Source of the DNA: Peribacillus frigoritolerans | GTDB taxonomy: Bacteria > Bacillota > Bacilli > Bacillales > DSM-1321 | Direction of reading: 5' to 3' | Length of the DNA: 64,000 bases | Assembly: GCF_030676415.1 (NCBI RefSeq) | Contig: NZ_JAUUTW010000002.1 | Coordinates: 186,001 to 250,000, forward strand | Part shown: positions 46,288 to 55,750 of the stretch, piece by piece | How positions within the stretch are numbered: position 1 is the first letter of the stretch | Layout: each line of letters opens with the position of its first letter | The notes under the pieces: model-generated | Told to the model about the DNA's origin: nothing | Databases searched by the model: none | Seen by the model: only the letters and a program-made list of their open reading frames with translations | Position numbers and translations under genes: made by a program

Positions 46288-46887
46288 GTGCAGAAAATAA
46301 AATGGGCACAGCCGCTTTGTACGGTATTGGCCGCCGTCAGTTTGGTTGGATGTGCTAATAATGATACAGCGGAAAATGAAAATATCACGAATGATACAGG
46401 GTACCATGAAAAAGATGCATTGGTACGAAACATCAATTATGAGAATATGGTGCAAGGTTTATACAATAAAGATGATGCGTACAGTACGAGTGACCGTAAC
46501 TACCATGGACATGAAAGTAAGCCGCTAAAGGCAAAATCATCTTATTATAATTCTTATGAAGGCTCTTTAGCCGACAGAGTCAATGGTGTCGCCAATAAAG
46601 TGGAGCCGGTTAGCGATGCCCGGACAATCATTATGAAAGACGAAATGCTGGTTGCCTTGCTGCTTGATGACTACAGCCAAGCAAAAGATGTTAAACAAAG
46701 AATCAAGAAGGAAATCGGACCGCTTACCAATGGCCGTACCCTATATGTCACCACCGATGAAGGTGTCTATTTCAGGACGATGACACTTGATAACAATCTT
46801 CGGGATGGCGATACGAGGGAAATGATCATTTTGGATGCCAATGACATGTTCGATAACCTTAACATCCACGAAAATCACTTAAAATAA
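46288..46887 (+). CDS. coxA: CoxA-like sporulation lipoprotein (YhcN/YlaJ family)
   Basis: 199 residues. A lipoprotein signal peptide ends at Cys22 (AAVSLVGC), followed by the YhcN/YlaJ domain with DARTIIMKDEMLVALLL and LYVTTDEGVYFRTMTL. In B. subtilis CoxA (YrbB) follows safA and is found in the cortex. The start is GTG 46288 with GGGAGGG upstream; TTG 46285 is possible. A terminator follows. Confidence 0.88.
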   Translation: MQKIKWAQPLCTVLAAVSLVGCANNDTAENENITNDTGYHEKDALVRNINYENMVQGLYNKDDAYSTSDRNYHGHESKPLKAKSSYYNSYEGSLADRVNGVANKVEPVSDARTIIMKDEMLVALLLDDYSQAKDVKQRIKKEIGPLTNGRTLYVTTDEGVYFRTMTLDNNLRDGDTREMIILDANDMFDNLNIHENHLK

Positions 46888-46892
46888 TTAGT

Positions 46893-46923
46893 GGGCTGAC
46901 CCGGTATGGAGTCAGCTCTTTTT
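46893..46923 (+). terminator. Terminator after coxA
   Basis: GGGCTGAC (46893-46900) pairs with GTCAGCTC (46911-46918) using one G-U pair, followed by TTTTT. Confidence 0.85.
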
Positions 46924-46996
46924 GGTTTTTTTCTGGTTAATAATCTTTATTTGGGTCAAACTACATAAAAAGTAAACGCCTTAAGAGGTGAGTATA

Positions 46997-47497
46997 TTGA
47001 TTAATCAACTTAGAATCCAATTTTTCATGATACTTTTCATATTGCCATTTTGCTTAACCGTTTTTGCCGAAGAAACGGTTCAAAAGGAAAATGATCCAAT
47101 TGAAAGGAAGGTCATTCTTCAGCGTATGTATCTGGATGGCGAGTTAAGTGAAGAGAAATTGACAGAAACAATTTGGTCGATGGAGGACTTTTGGGCAAAA
47201 TATGAAGGATGGAAAGTAGTCGATCAAAATGAAGAGCGGATTGTCATGAAGAAAATTGAAAATGACATATCCCCGCTTTTAAAAGCGAATGGTTACCTTG
47301 GGATGAGGGAAGATGGTACGTTATCCATTTTTATCGGTAGGCCTGAGCACGCCAAGATCATTCATACTTTCTACCAAATAGACATTGGTAAACTTGAAGC
47401 ATACAAGCAGGAGGAACTGCAAAAAGGGATTCCGATCATGAATAAAGACCAATATAAACAGCTCATTAAAGAATATGAGCCATATTCGGTAAACTAG
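46997..47497 (+). CDS. bofC: BofC, forespore regulator of the sigmaK checkpoint
   Basis: Forespore-made secreted protein that restrains SpoIVB, delaying SpoIVFA cleavage and sigmaK activation. 166 residues: signal peptide about 1-24 ending near TVFAEE, an N-terminal domain with VILQRMYLDGELS, MEDFWAKYEGW, and a C-terminal domain with NGYLGMREDGTLSIFIGRPE. TTG 46997 is chosen because AAGAGGTGAG lies just before it, and the GTG at 46988 is part of that site. Followed by ruvAB as in B. subtilis. Confidence 0.94.
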   Translation: MINQLRIQFFMILFILPFCLTVFAEETVQKENDPIERKVILQRMYLDGELSEEKLTETIWSMEDFWAKYEGWKVVDQNEERIVMKKIENDISPLLKANGYLGMREDGTLSIFIGRPEHAKIIHTFYQIDIGKLEAYKQEELQKGIPIMNKDQYKQLIKEYEPYSVN

Positions 47498-47517
47498 GAT
47501 GGGATGGCACTCATCCT

Positions 47518-47700
47518 TCAGACTGTAGACAAACTCGATAATAATGGAGTTTGTCTACAGTTTTTTTAGTATTTACAATTTGACCGTTGATTTCCACTGC
47601 AGGCACTCCACGGGCGGTCCGCCCTCGGCGCTTTTGCGCCTGTGGGGTCTCCCGTGGACGCGTAAGTCTCGTACACCCGTTCCAATCGACTTTGTTTTAA
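47518..47700 (-). repeat. Composite intergenic repeat, copy B (inverted)
   Basis: The reverse complement of this stretch aligns with copy A at 33697-33905 along its length with a few short gaps: TGATTGGAAC/CGATTGGAAC, GTACGAGACT, AGACCCCGCAGGCGC/AGACCCCACAGGCGC, GGACCGCCCG, GTGGAAATCAACGGTCAAA, then the GTTTGTCTACAG hairpin. The hairpin end faces bofC and the GC-rich end faces ruvA. Confidence 0.85.
47523..47567 (+). terminator. Repeat-borne terminator of bofC
   Basis: CTGTAGACAAACTC (47523-47536) pairs perfectly with GAGTTTGTCTACAG (47547-47560), followed by seven T. This is the hairpin part of repeat copy B, used as the bofC terminator. Confidence 0.88.
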
Positions 47701-47825
47701 GGATGATGGTAACACCCGGAAATCCTTGTGAAAAGTCTTTGCCGATTACTAAATAACTTTTAATGAACAACCTTCCCTTTTTATGATAAAATGAGAGGTA
47801 CAGCAAAATCAGGGAGAGAATTAAT

Positions 47826-48440
47826 TTGTATGATTATATAAAAGGCAAGGTCGATTATATTGGGCCTGAATACATAGTTGTGGAAAATGGGGGGATCGGA
47901 TATCAAGTGATGACACCGAATCCTTTTATTTTTTCCGCTCAATACCAGAAAGAAATCCAAGTTTTCTTGTATCATTATGTTCGTGAGGATATGGCTGCAT
48001 TATACGGATTTCAGACTCGGCAAGAAAAGGCGTTATTCACAAAATTATTGAATGTAACCGGAATCGGGCCGAAGGGTGCTCTAGCCATATTGGCATCAGG
48101 CCAGGTTGATCAGGTGGTACAGGCGATCGAAAATGAAGATGAATCGTTTTTGGTGAAATTCCCGGGAGTCGGAAAGAAAACGGCACGGCAGATGATTCTC
48201 GATTTAAAAGGAAAACTTGAGAACATTATTCCGGATGCGTTTCCAAGCTTGTTTAACGAAGGCGTCACGGCTGCAATCAGTCCAAATGGTTATACGGAGG
48301 AATTGGATGAAGCCATTCTTGCGTTGAAGGCTCTTGGTTATTCCGAAAAGGAAATCCAAAAGGTTGCCAAGAAATTGCAGGCTGAAGATATGACGACCGA
48401 GCAATATATTAAGAAAGCATTGCAAATGATGTTAAGATAA
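47826..48440 (+). CDS. ruvA: RuvA, Holliday junction-binding subunit
   Basis: Tetrameric protein that holds Holliday junctions for RuvB-driven branch migration. 204 residues: OB domain about 1-63, two helix-hairpin-helix motifs ([23 protein letters not shown]), flexible linker, and domain III about 155-204 that touches RuvB. The start is TTG 47826 (the nearby ATG is out of frame), with GGGAGAGA upstream. Confidence 0.96.
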   Translation: MYDYIKGKVDYIGPEYIVVENGGIGYQVMTPNPFIFSAQYQKEIQVFLYHYVREDMAALYGFQTRQEKALFTKLLNVTGIGPKGALAILASGQVDQVVQAIENEDESFLVKFPGVGKKTARQMILDLKGKLENIIPDAFPSLFNEGVTAAISPNGYTEELDEAILALKALGYSEKEIQKVAKKLQAEDMTTEQYIKKALQMMLR

Positions 48441-48451
48441 GGAGTGGCGCA

Positions 48452-49450
48452 ATGGAGGAGAGAATATTCAATCAGGAAGCCGATTTGAACGAACTGTCCT
48501 TTGAACAAAGCCTGCGGCCGCAAAACTTAAAGCAATATATTGGACAGGATAAAGTGAAAGCGAATTTAAGTGTATACATCGAAGCGGCAAGGATGCGTGA
48601 AGAAACGCTCGATCATGTACTTTTATATGGACCGCCTGGTCTTGGAAAGACGACGCTTGCCGTCATCATCGCCAATGAAATGGGTGTAAATATCCGCACG
48701 ACTTCCGGTCCCGCCATTGAGCGGCCGGGAGATCTGGCGGCCATTTTGAGTGCACTTGAACCAGGTGATGTATTGTTCATTGATGAGATTCACCGTCTTC
48801 CTCGTGTCGTTGAAGAAGTGCTATATCCGGCTATGGAGGACTTTTGTCTCGATATTGTAGTCGGTAAGGGACCGGAAGCCCGTTCGATCAGGATCGATTT
48901 GCCGCCGTTCACCCTCGTAGGGGCCACGACACGGGCAGGCTCACTATCTGCACCGCTCAGGGATCGTTTTGGCGTTTTGAGCCGACTTGAATATTATACG
49001 GAAAACCATTTGACTGATATCATCATCCGTACAGCAAGAATCATGGATACGGAAATGGATGATCAAGCAGCGGCCGAGCTTGCAAGAAGGTCAAGGGGCA
49101 CCCCGAGAATTGCCAATCGGCTTTTACGGAGGGTCAGGGATTTCGCGCAGGTACGCGGTGATGGTACGATAACGGCCGAGCTTGCCGATTATGCGCTTGA
49201 ATTAATGCAGGTCGACCGTTTAGGACTCGATCATATTGACCATAAATTACTTAAAGGGATCATTGAAAAATTCCGTGGCGGACCCGTGGGGCTGGAAACG
49301 ATTGCTGCAACGATTGGCGAAGAGGCACATACGATCGAAGATGTGTATGAACCATATCTGTTACAAGTCGGTTTTCTTCAGCGTACCCCAAGAGGCCGGA
49401 TGGCAACACCGCTTGTTTATGAGCATTTTGGAATGGAGATGCCTGAATGA
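48452..49450 (+). CDS. ruvB: RuvB, Holliday junction branch-migration ATPase
   Basis: AAA+ motor. 332 residues. Walker [10 protein letters not shown], Walker B DEIHRL, sensor 1 GATTRAG, and the arginine-finger region LRDRFG; a C-terminal winged helix binds DNA ([13 protein letters not shown]). AAGGAGTGG precedes the ATG. It ends overlapping the next gene as ATGA. Confidence 0.97.
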   Translation: MEERIFNQEADLNELSFEQSLRPQNLKQYIGQDKVKANLSVYIEAARMREETLDHVLLYGPPGLGKTTLAVIIANEMGVNIRTTSGPAIERPGDLAAILSALEPGDVLFIDEIHRLPRVVEEVLYPAMEDFCLDIVVGKGPEARSIRIDLPPFTLVGATTRAGSLSAPLRDRFGVLSRLEYYTENHLTDIIIRTARIMDTEMDDQAAAELARRSRGTPRIANRLLRRVRDFAQVRGDGTITAELADYALELMQVDRLGLDHIDHKLLKGIIEKFRGGPVGLETIAATIGEEAHTIEDVYEPYLLQVGFLQRTPRGRMATPLVYEHFGMEMPE

Positions 49451-49653
49451 TGAATATACCAAAGGTGGTCATGATTCTGGGTGTGATTATATTCGTGATT
49501 GGTTTTGCGATGAAATATATTCATCTCGGCAGGCTGCCGGGAGATATTTTTCTGAAAAAGGGGAATACGACGTTTTACTTTCCTATCGTTACATCAATCA
49601 TCGTCAGTGTTGTGTTGTCCGCGATTTTTTATTTGATCGGCCGTTTTAAATAA
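49447..49653 (+). CDS. yrzS: DUF2905 membrane protein, YrzS-like
   Basis: 68 residues with two membrane helices (about 6-24 and 44-64) and the loop [15 protein letters not shown] that marks DUF2905. Function unknown. Its ATG overlaps the ruvB stop; a second ATG follows at once (49450). Located between ruvB and queA as in Bacillus. Confidence 0.88.
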   Translation: MMNIPKVVMILGVIIFVIGFAMKYIHLGRLPGDIFLKKGNTTFYFPIVTSIIVSVVLSAIFYLIGRFK

Positions 49654-49691
49654 TGATTACAGCTTGATAGACACGTAAGGAAGTGGAACAG

Positions 49692-50720
49692 ATGAAATTG
49701 GATATGTTTGATTTTCATTTACCGGAGGAACTGATTGCCCAAGTTCCTTTGGAAGATAGGGAAGCAAGTAGATTGATGGTACTGGACAAAGAAACCGGTA
49801 AGCTCCAGCATGATGTATTCAGCCATATCACGGAATATATCAAACCGGGAGATTGCCTGGTGTTGAATGATACGAAAGTGCTTCCGGCCCGACTATACGG
49901 CAGTAAAGAAGGAACGGGTGCAAAAATCGAAGTATTGCTCCTTAAGCAAGAGCATGACGATGTATGGGAAACGCTTGTGAAGCCGGCCAAACGGATTAAA
50001 GAAGGCTCGACAATCGTTTTTGGCGATGGTAAGCTGAGTGCCGTCTGTACAGGTGTACTCGAGCATGGCGGCCGAATCCTTGAATTTAAATATGAAGGCA
50101 TATTTTATGAAATACTGGAGAAGCTTGGCGAAATGCCATTACCTCCATACATCAAGGAACAACTCGACGACCAGGACCGCTATCAAACGGTATATGCGCG
50201 TGAACGGGGATCTGCAGCGGCACCTACCGCTGGCCTGCATTTTACGGAGGATTTGCTTGAGAAACTTAAAGGGATGGGTGTCCACATCGCCTTCATCACG
50301 CTGCATGTTGGGCTTGGTACATTCCGTCCAGTAAGTGTCGACGATATTGACAGCCACGAAATGCATTCGGAATTTTATCAAATGACGGAAGGCACAGCCA
50401 GATTACTGAATGATGTGAAAGAAAAAGGCGGGAAAATCATTACGGTCGGCACTACGTCCACAAGGACATTGGAAACGATTGCGTCCCGCAATGATGGGGT
50501 TTTCAAGGAAGAGAATGGCTGGACGAGCATCTTCATTTATCCTGGTTATGAGTTCAAAGGGATCGATGCGATGATAACGAACTTCCATTTGCCCAAATCG
50601 ACTTTAATCATGCTTATTTCTGCACTTGCAGGCAGGGAGCATGTCCTTCATGCCTATGAAACGGCTGTGGAAGAAAAATACAGGTTCTTTAGTTTTGGAG
50701 ATGCAATGTTCATTAAGTAA
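49692..50720 (+). CDS. queA: S-adenosylmethionine:tRNA ribosyltransferase-isomerase
   Basis: Transfers ribose from SAM to preQ1 in tRNA, giving epoxyqueuosine. 342 residues. Motifs include [41 protein letters not shown] and [12 protein letters not shown] 49692 is chosen because AAGGAAGTGG ends about 6 bases before it. Acts after tgt in the queuosine pathway. Confidence 0.96.
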   Translation: MKLDMFDFHLPEELIAQVPLEDREASRLMVLDKETGKLQHDVFSHITEYIKPGDCLVLNDTKVLPARLYGSKEGTGAKIEVLLLKQEHDDVWETLVKPAKRIKEGSTIVFGDGKLSAVCTGVLEHGGRILEFKYEGIFYEILEKLGEMPLPPYIKEQLDDQDRYQTVYARERGSAAAPTAGLHFTEDLLEKLKGMGVHIAFITLHVGLGTFRPVSVDDIDSHEMHSEFYQMTEGTARLLNDVKEKGGKIITVGTTSTRTLETIASRNDGVFKEENGWTSIFIYPGYEFKGIDAMITNFHLPKSTLIMLISALAGREHVLHAYETAVEEKYRFFSFGDAMFIK

Positions 50721-51896
<1,176 letters not shown>

Positions 51897-51938
51897 TTCC
51901 ATAAATATTTTAATGAACGAAAGGAGTGAATATACAAA

Positions 51939-52223
51939 ATGGGTTCTTTAACACAAATACTTCCGTTGATTTTAATGTTCGTATTGTTCTATTTCTTATT
52001 GATCCGCCCGCAGCAAAAACGCCAAAAGGCTACGCAAAACATGCAAAGCAGTTTGAAAAAAGGTGATAAAGTTGCGACTATCGGCGGCATGCACGGAACA
52101 ATCGATGCAATCGATGAACTGCAAATCGTCATTAAATCACCAGACGGTACAAAACTGACTTTTGACCGTGCAGCAATCCGTGAAATTAAGGAAAGCGCAC
52201 CGAATAAAGAAACATCCCTATAA
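51939..52223 (+). CDS. yajC: YajC, SecDF-associated translocase subunit
   Basis: 94 residues: a membrane helix about 4-20 (LILMFVLFYFLLIRPQQKR), then a cytoplasmic domain with KGDKVATIGGMHGTI. Partner of SecDF, whose gene is at 55.7 kb. AAAGGAGTGA precedes the ATG. Known as yrbF in B. subtilis. Confidence 0.95.
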   Translation: MGSLTQILPLILMFVLFYFLLIRPQQKRQKATQNMQSSLKKGDKVATIGGMHGTIDAIDELQIVIKSPDGTKLTFDRAAIREIKESAPNKETSL

Positions 52224-52234
52224 AACAAACGAAA

Positions 52235-52258
52235 ACCGGGCCATGTGCCCGGTTTTTT
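52235..52258 (+). terminator. Terminator after yajC
   Basis: ACCGGGC (52236-52242) pairs with GCCCGGT (52247-52253) around a 4-base loop, then T. Confidence 0.92.
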
Positions 52259-52268
52259 GCTGTGTTTT

Positions 52269-52640
52269 TTAATCGGAGCGGGAGTCGGAACTCAAGTTGA
52301 CCCCAAGAACGCCACCCATCATGGCCGTAATCACAAAACAGCCATAGTATATCCATTGCTTGATGGTGAAAAGTGCATCGTGACCTAAATATTGAAAAAG
52401 GAACACGACCAACAGATAAAGCAGCCCAGTGCTTCCGCCCAAGAATAATCCTTGCTTTTTCCCTTTGCCTCCTGAAATGAATCCACCAATGAACAGCGAT
52501 AAAAAGGACACGATCATGATCACGTATGTCAGGGATGATTCCGTCAGTGAAGTAAAACGAAGAAGGATGGAAACGATTAAACTAGCAATCATCGCTATGG
52601 CAAAGATGGAGCCTACGCCATAAATTACGGCGACACTCAT
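52269..52640 (-). CDS. yrzE: TIGR04086 family membrane protein, YrzE-like
   Basis: 123 residues or slightly more, with four membrane helices and the conserved FIGGFISGGKGKKQG loop. Function unknown. From ATG 52640 there is no ribosome site at normal distance; AAAGGAGG is 22 bases upstream, and in frame at 7 bases from it is an ATC codon (52655-52653) giving METKKM at the N-terminus. See findings. It lies between yajC and yrbG, as in B. subtilis. Confidence 0.85.
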   Translation of the reverse strand: MSVAVIYGVGSIFAIAMIASLIVSILLRFTSLTESSLTYVIMIVSFLSLFIGGFISGGKGKKQGLFLGGSTGLLYLLVVFLFQYLGHDALFTIKQWIYYGCFVITAMMGGVLGVNLSSDSRSD

Positions 52641-52830
52641 TTTTTTAGTTTCGATGGGTATTCCTCCTTTTTAAAAGGCTGATACGTATAGCCTGTTTAT
52701 GTGTTTGTACAAGCATATTCCCCATATCGAACCTTTAGACCAGGTTTAAGAAGCTTCCCGTAAAATTAAAAAGATTATGGAGTAATTTTTCAGTTCCCAA
52801 GCCATGCTATGGATGAAGGAAGTGTTATCA

Positions 52831-53487
52831 TTGGATACCCTGGCTATTATTTTTAGAACAACAGTGATCTATCTAGTCATATTATTACTTTTCCGAATGA
52901 TGGGTAAGCGGGAAGTTGGGGAACTGAGCATTCTTGATTTGGTGGTATCCATCATGATAGGGGACATTGCCGTCCTATCCTTTGAAGATTTGGATAGACC
53001 ATTTTTCAGGCAAATCATACCGATGTTCGTACTAGCTTTCATCCAAATAATCATGGCCTACGTTTCATTGAAAAGCATAAGGTTTCGAAACATCGTGGAC
53101 GGTAAGCCGCAGATCATCATCAATCAAGGGAAAATAGATGAAAAAGCGATGCGTAGGCAACGATATAATTTCGATGATTTATTGACTCAGCTGCGTGAAC
53201 AGGGAATTAGTAATTTAAATGACGTACAATTCGCAATCCTCGAATCCTCCGGAAAGCTTTCGATCATCAAGAATACCAAAGATAAAAGGTCTAAAACCAA
53301 GGAAACACCTTATCCCCTGATAATCGACGGGGAGATACAGGAGAGGAATCTCGATAGAATTGGCAAAAATCATTTTTGGCTCCGGCACCAGTTGAAAAAA
53401 CTGGGAGAAACGAAGATTAAAGAAATTTCGATTTGTGGGTACATAGATGGCCAATTTTATATCGATAAAAATGAAACGAAGAAATGA
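52831..53487 (+). CDS. yrbG: DUF421 membrane protein, YrbG-like
   Basis: 218 residues of the DUF421/YetF family: three membrane helices in the first 80 residues (FRMMGKREVGELS is the family signature), then a cytoplasmic domain with YNFDDLLTQLREQGI and ILESSGKLS. Function unknown; relatives in Bacillus spores form germination-related complexes, which is suggestive only. The start is TTG 52831 behind AAGGAAGTG; an in-frame ATG at 52804 has no ribosome site. Confidence 0.88.
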   Translation: MDTLAIIFRTTVIYLVILLLFRMMGKREVGELSILDLVVSIMIGDIAVLSFEDLDRPFFRQIIPMFVLAFIQIIMAYVSLKSIRFRNIVDGKPQIIINQGKIDEKAMRRQRYNFDDLLTQLREQGISNLNDVQFAILESSGKLSIIKNTKDKRSKTKETPYPLIIDGEIQERNLDRIGKNHFWLRHQLKKLGETKIKEISICGYIDGQFYIDKNETKK

Positions 53488-53511
53488 CCGAAGCCTTTTA
53501 ATGCTTCGGTC
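53486..53511. terminator. Hairpin between yrbG and spoVB
   Basis: GACCGAAGC (53486-53494) pairs perfectly with GCTTCGGTC (53503-53511). It sits between convergent genes; the T runs are broken by C, so strength is uncertain. Confidence 0.6.
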
Positions 53512-53515
53512 CATT

Positions 53516-55078
53516 TCATTTCCAAGCGAATTTTGATAAAAAGCCGCCCACCACAGGAATCCTGATCAGATCCGCCTTTTTTATGCTTCCGGTCATGAGC
53601 AGGAAAAAAGTGAACAGCAGGATAACGACCGTCACGGAAAGCAAAAGCCGTATGCCAAGAGGCTGTGAGGAGAGCGGGAATTGAAAAAGATAATAACCGC
53701 CCCATCCTGAAATTAAAGCAAGGACCAAAGCTGACATATAGCTGCGGAAATGAAGCGTGAAAGGGACGACCTTCAGCACGGTTGAAAAATGCAGGAAGGT
53801 AACGAGCATCGAACCGACAGCTATCCCGATTGCGGCTCCCATGATCCCAAAACTTTCCTTTGACGCCAGCAGCCAGATCACACCGATTTTAAGGATGTTC
53901 CCAGCCAGGCTGTTGAACATTGCGGCCTTTGCAAGATCCAGTGCTTGCAGCATGGATTGCAGCGGATATTGAAAGTAATAAAGGATGAAAAAAGGTGCCA
54001 GGAATTTAATGAAAATAGCAGCATGCGAAGAGCCGTACATGACCTGTAAAATCGGTTCGGCAAAGATGAACAGAATGACGACAGCTAAACAGCCTGTGAT
54101 AAAGGTGATTTTCAGGGCCTGCTGAAGCCTGTGTTCAACGAGTAAAAAGTTTCCGGTCGTACGGGCTTCGCTCACTGCCGGGACGAGTGCCGTCGCCAAT
54201 GATGCCGTAACGAAAGAAGGAAGCATGAGTAAAGGCAGTGCATACCCTGTTAACTCCCCGTATTGACTGGTGGCTGCGGCCGCGGTGACTCCGGCAAGTG
54301 CCAAACTCTGGGCGACCACTATCGGTTCGAAAAACCACGAAACCGACCCAATCATCCTGCTTCCGGTGGAAGGAAGGGCAATCCCCATCAATTCGGTGAA
54401 CGTTCCTTTTCCGGATTTGACATTCTTGAAGAAACCCTTTCTGAACTTAAAATGTTTCTTTAATTTAAAGCTGGTCAATAAGTAGAAAAGGGATACAAGC
54501 TCACCGATAATCGATGCAAACATCGCCCCGGCTGCAGCATATTCGATTCCATATGGCAAAAAGGCCTTCGTCAGGACGGCTATGAAAGTGATTCGGGCCA
54601 CCTGTTCGATAACTTGTGAGAAAGCGAAGGGCTTCATATTTTGCTTCCCTTGGAAATAACCGCGCAGTACGGATGAAATGGCGATGATCGGTACGATAGG
54701 GGCAATCGCCATGAGCGGCCATACTGTCCGTTCGTCAGTGAATAGGTATTCTGATAGAACCGGCGCGAAAAGCAGCATCGCAGGAGTGAAAATCATCGAT
54801 AGAGTAAAGGTGCAGGCCAAAGAGACGACAAGGATTTTCTTGATTTTCCGTTCATCACCTCTGGCATTGGCCTCAGCCACGTATTTAGAAATGGCGATCG
54901 GCAGGCCTAACTGGGTTATGTTCACGACGAGAAAGAGGGTCGGTAAAGCCATCATATATAAACCAACGCCTTCTTCGCCGATGAAGCGGGCGATGACAAT
55001 GCGGTTAATGAAACCAAGAACCCTTGTAATCAGGCTTGCGATTAATAAAATCAGCGTGCCTTTTAAAAATTTGGACAT
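53516..55078 (-). CDS. spoVB: SpoVB, polysaccharide/lipid II flippase-like sporulation protein
   Basis: MATE/MOP-superfamily transporter needed for spore cortex synthesis, thought to flip lipid-linked precursors. 520 residues with about 14 membrane helices; family features are NRIVIARFIGEEGVGLYMMA, SSVLRGYFQGKQNM and QYGELTGYALPLL, the first seen as IGEEGVGLYM. ATG 55078 is chosen because GGGAGGGAG lies just upstream on the minus strand. The ATG at 55123 has none. Confidence 0.95.
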   Translation of the reverse strand: MSKFLKGTLILLIASLITRVLGFINRIVIARFIGEEGVGLYMMALPTLFLVVNITQLGLPIAISKYVAEANARGDERKIKKILVVSLACTFTLSMIFTPAMLLFAPVLSEYLFTDERTVWPLMAIAPIVPIIAISSVLRGYFQGKQNMKPFAFSQVIEQVARITFIAVLTKAFLPYGIEYAAAGAMFASIIGELVSLFYLLTSFKLKKHFKFRKGFFKNVKSGKGTFTELMGIALPSTGSRMIGSVSWFFEPIVVAQSLALAGVTAAAATSQYGELTGYALPLLMLPSFVTASLATALVPAVSEARTTGNFLLVEHRLQQALKITFITGCLAVVILFIFAEPILQVMYGSSHAAIFIKFLAPFFILYYFQYPLQSMLQALDLAKAAMFNSLAGNILKIGVIWLLASKESFGIMGAAIGIAVGSMLVTFLHFSTVLKVVPFTLHFRSYMSALVLALISGWGGYYLFQFPLSSQPLGIRLLLSVTVVILLFTFFLLMTGSIKKADLIRIPVVGGFLSKFAWK

Positions 55079-55248
55079 TGAACTCCCTCCCTGCCTTCTC
55101 AAAAAAGCGGTTATGCTATACAATTATCTATATGCTTGTACTTGGACAAAGCATGACAAAAGTGTTTGTTTGCGTTCTAACAAATGATCGAAACCCTTCT
55201 AAGAAAATGCGCATTCATTTGAGAATCATTTTTACTGGAGGCAAAGTG

Positions 55249-55554
55249 ATGGCAAAAAAGAATCATCCCTATCAAAGGTATTATCTAAAGGTACGTCCAT
55301 TTTTGAAGAGCAAGCGTGAGGAATTCCAAATGGTCGGATTGAATGCCGTAACAGAGGAAGATATATGGGGAACCTTAACCAAAAATAAATGGAAGCGTCC
55401 GCAGGAAAACATTCACCTTCATGAACTTGTCGCAGATATCGTGACATTTTCGAGCAACCAGTTCATGACCTTCCAAATGGTCGAAGCTTATAAATCACCA
55501 AACCTATTTGAGCCGCTTTCTGAAGAAGAACTGAAGGAACTTTTGAAGGAATAA
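55249..55554 (+). CDS. comN: ComN, post-transcriptional regulator
   Basis: 101 residues, small helical cytoplasmic protein (YLKVRPFLKSKREEF, IWGTLTKNKWKRP, LHELVADIVTFSSNQFM). In B. subtilis ComN (YrzD) promotes comE operon expression after transcription and associates with division sites. ATG 55249 follows TGGAGG. Divergent from spoVB, upstream of secDF. Confidence 0.9.
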   Translation: MAKKNHPYQRYYLKVRPFLKSKREEFQMVGLNAVTEEDIWGTLTKNKWKRPQENIHLHELVADIVTFSSNQFMTFQMVEAYKSPNLFEPLSEEELKELLKE

Positions 55555-55750
55555 CGCAAAGATATACTTAAATTGACAGCTGTTTGTATATGACTCATAA
55601 TAGATATGGTTATGCTTTTTTTGGAAAAAGCATGGGAAGCTGTGTCTTTTTTCTCAAGAAGCAAAGGGTATGCAGTTATCATATAAACTAAAAATGACAG
55701 TTTTTTTAACTTCAGGAACAGGCGTATTATAGAAAGGGGCCTACTACATA

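Noticed and set aside
47573-47806. A minus-strand frame over repeat copy B
   Set aside because: Covers the repeat only, with no ribosome site; not matched by an equivalent frame in copy A.
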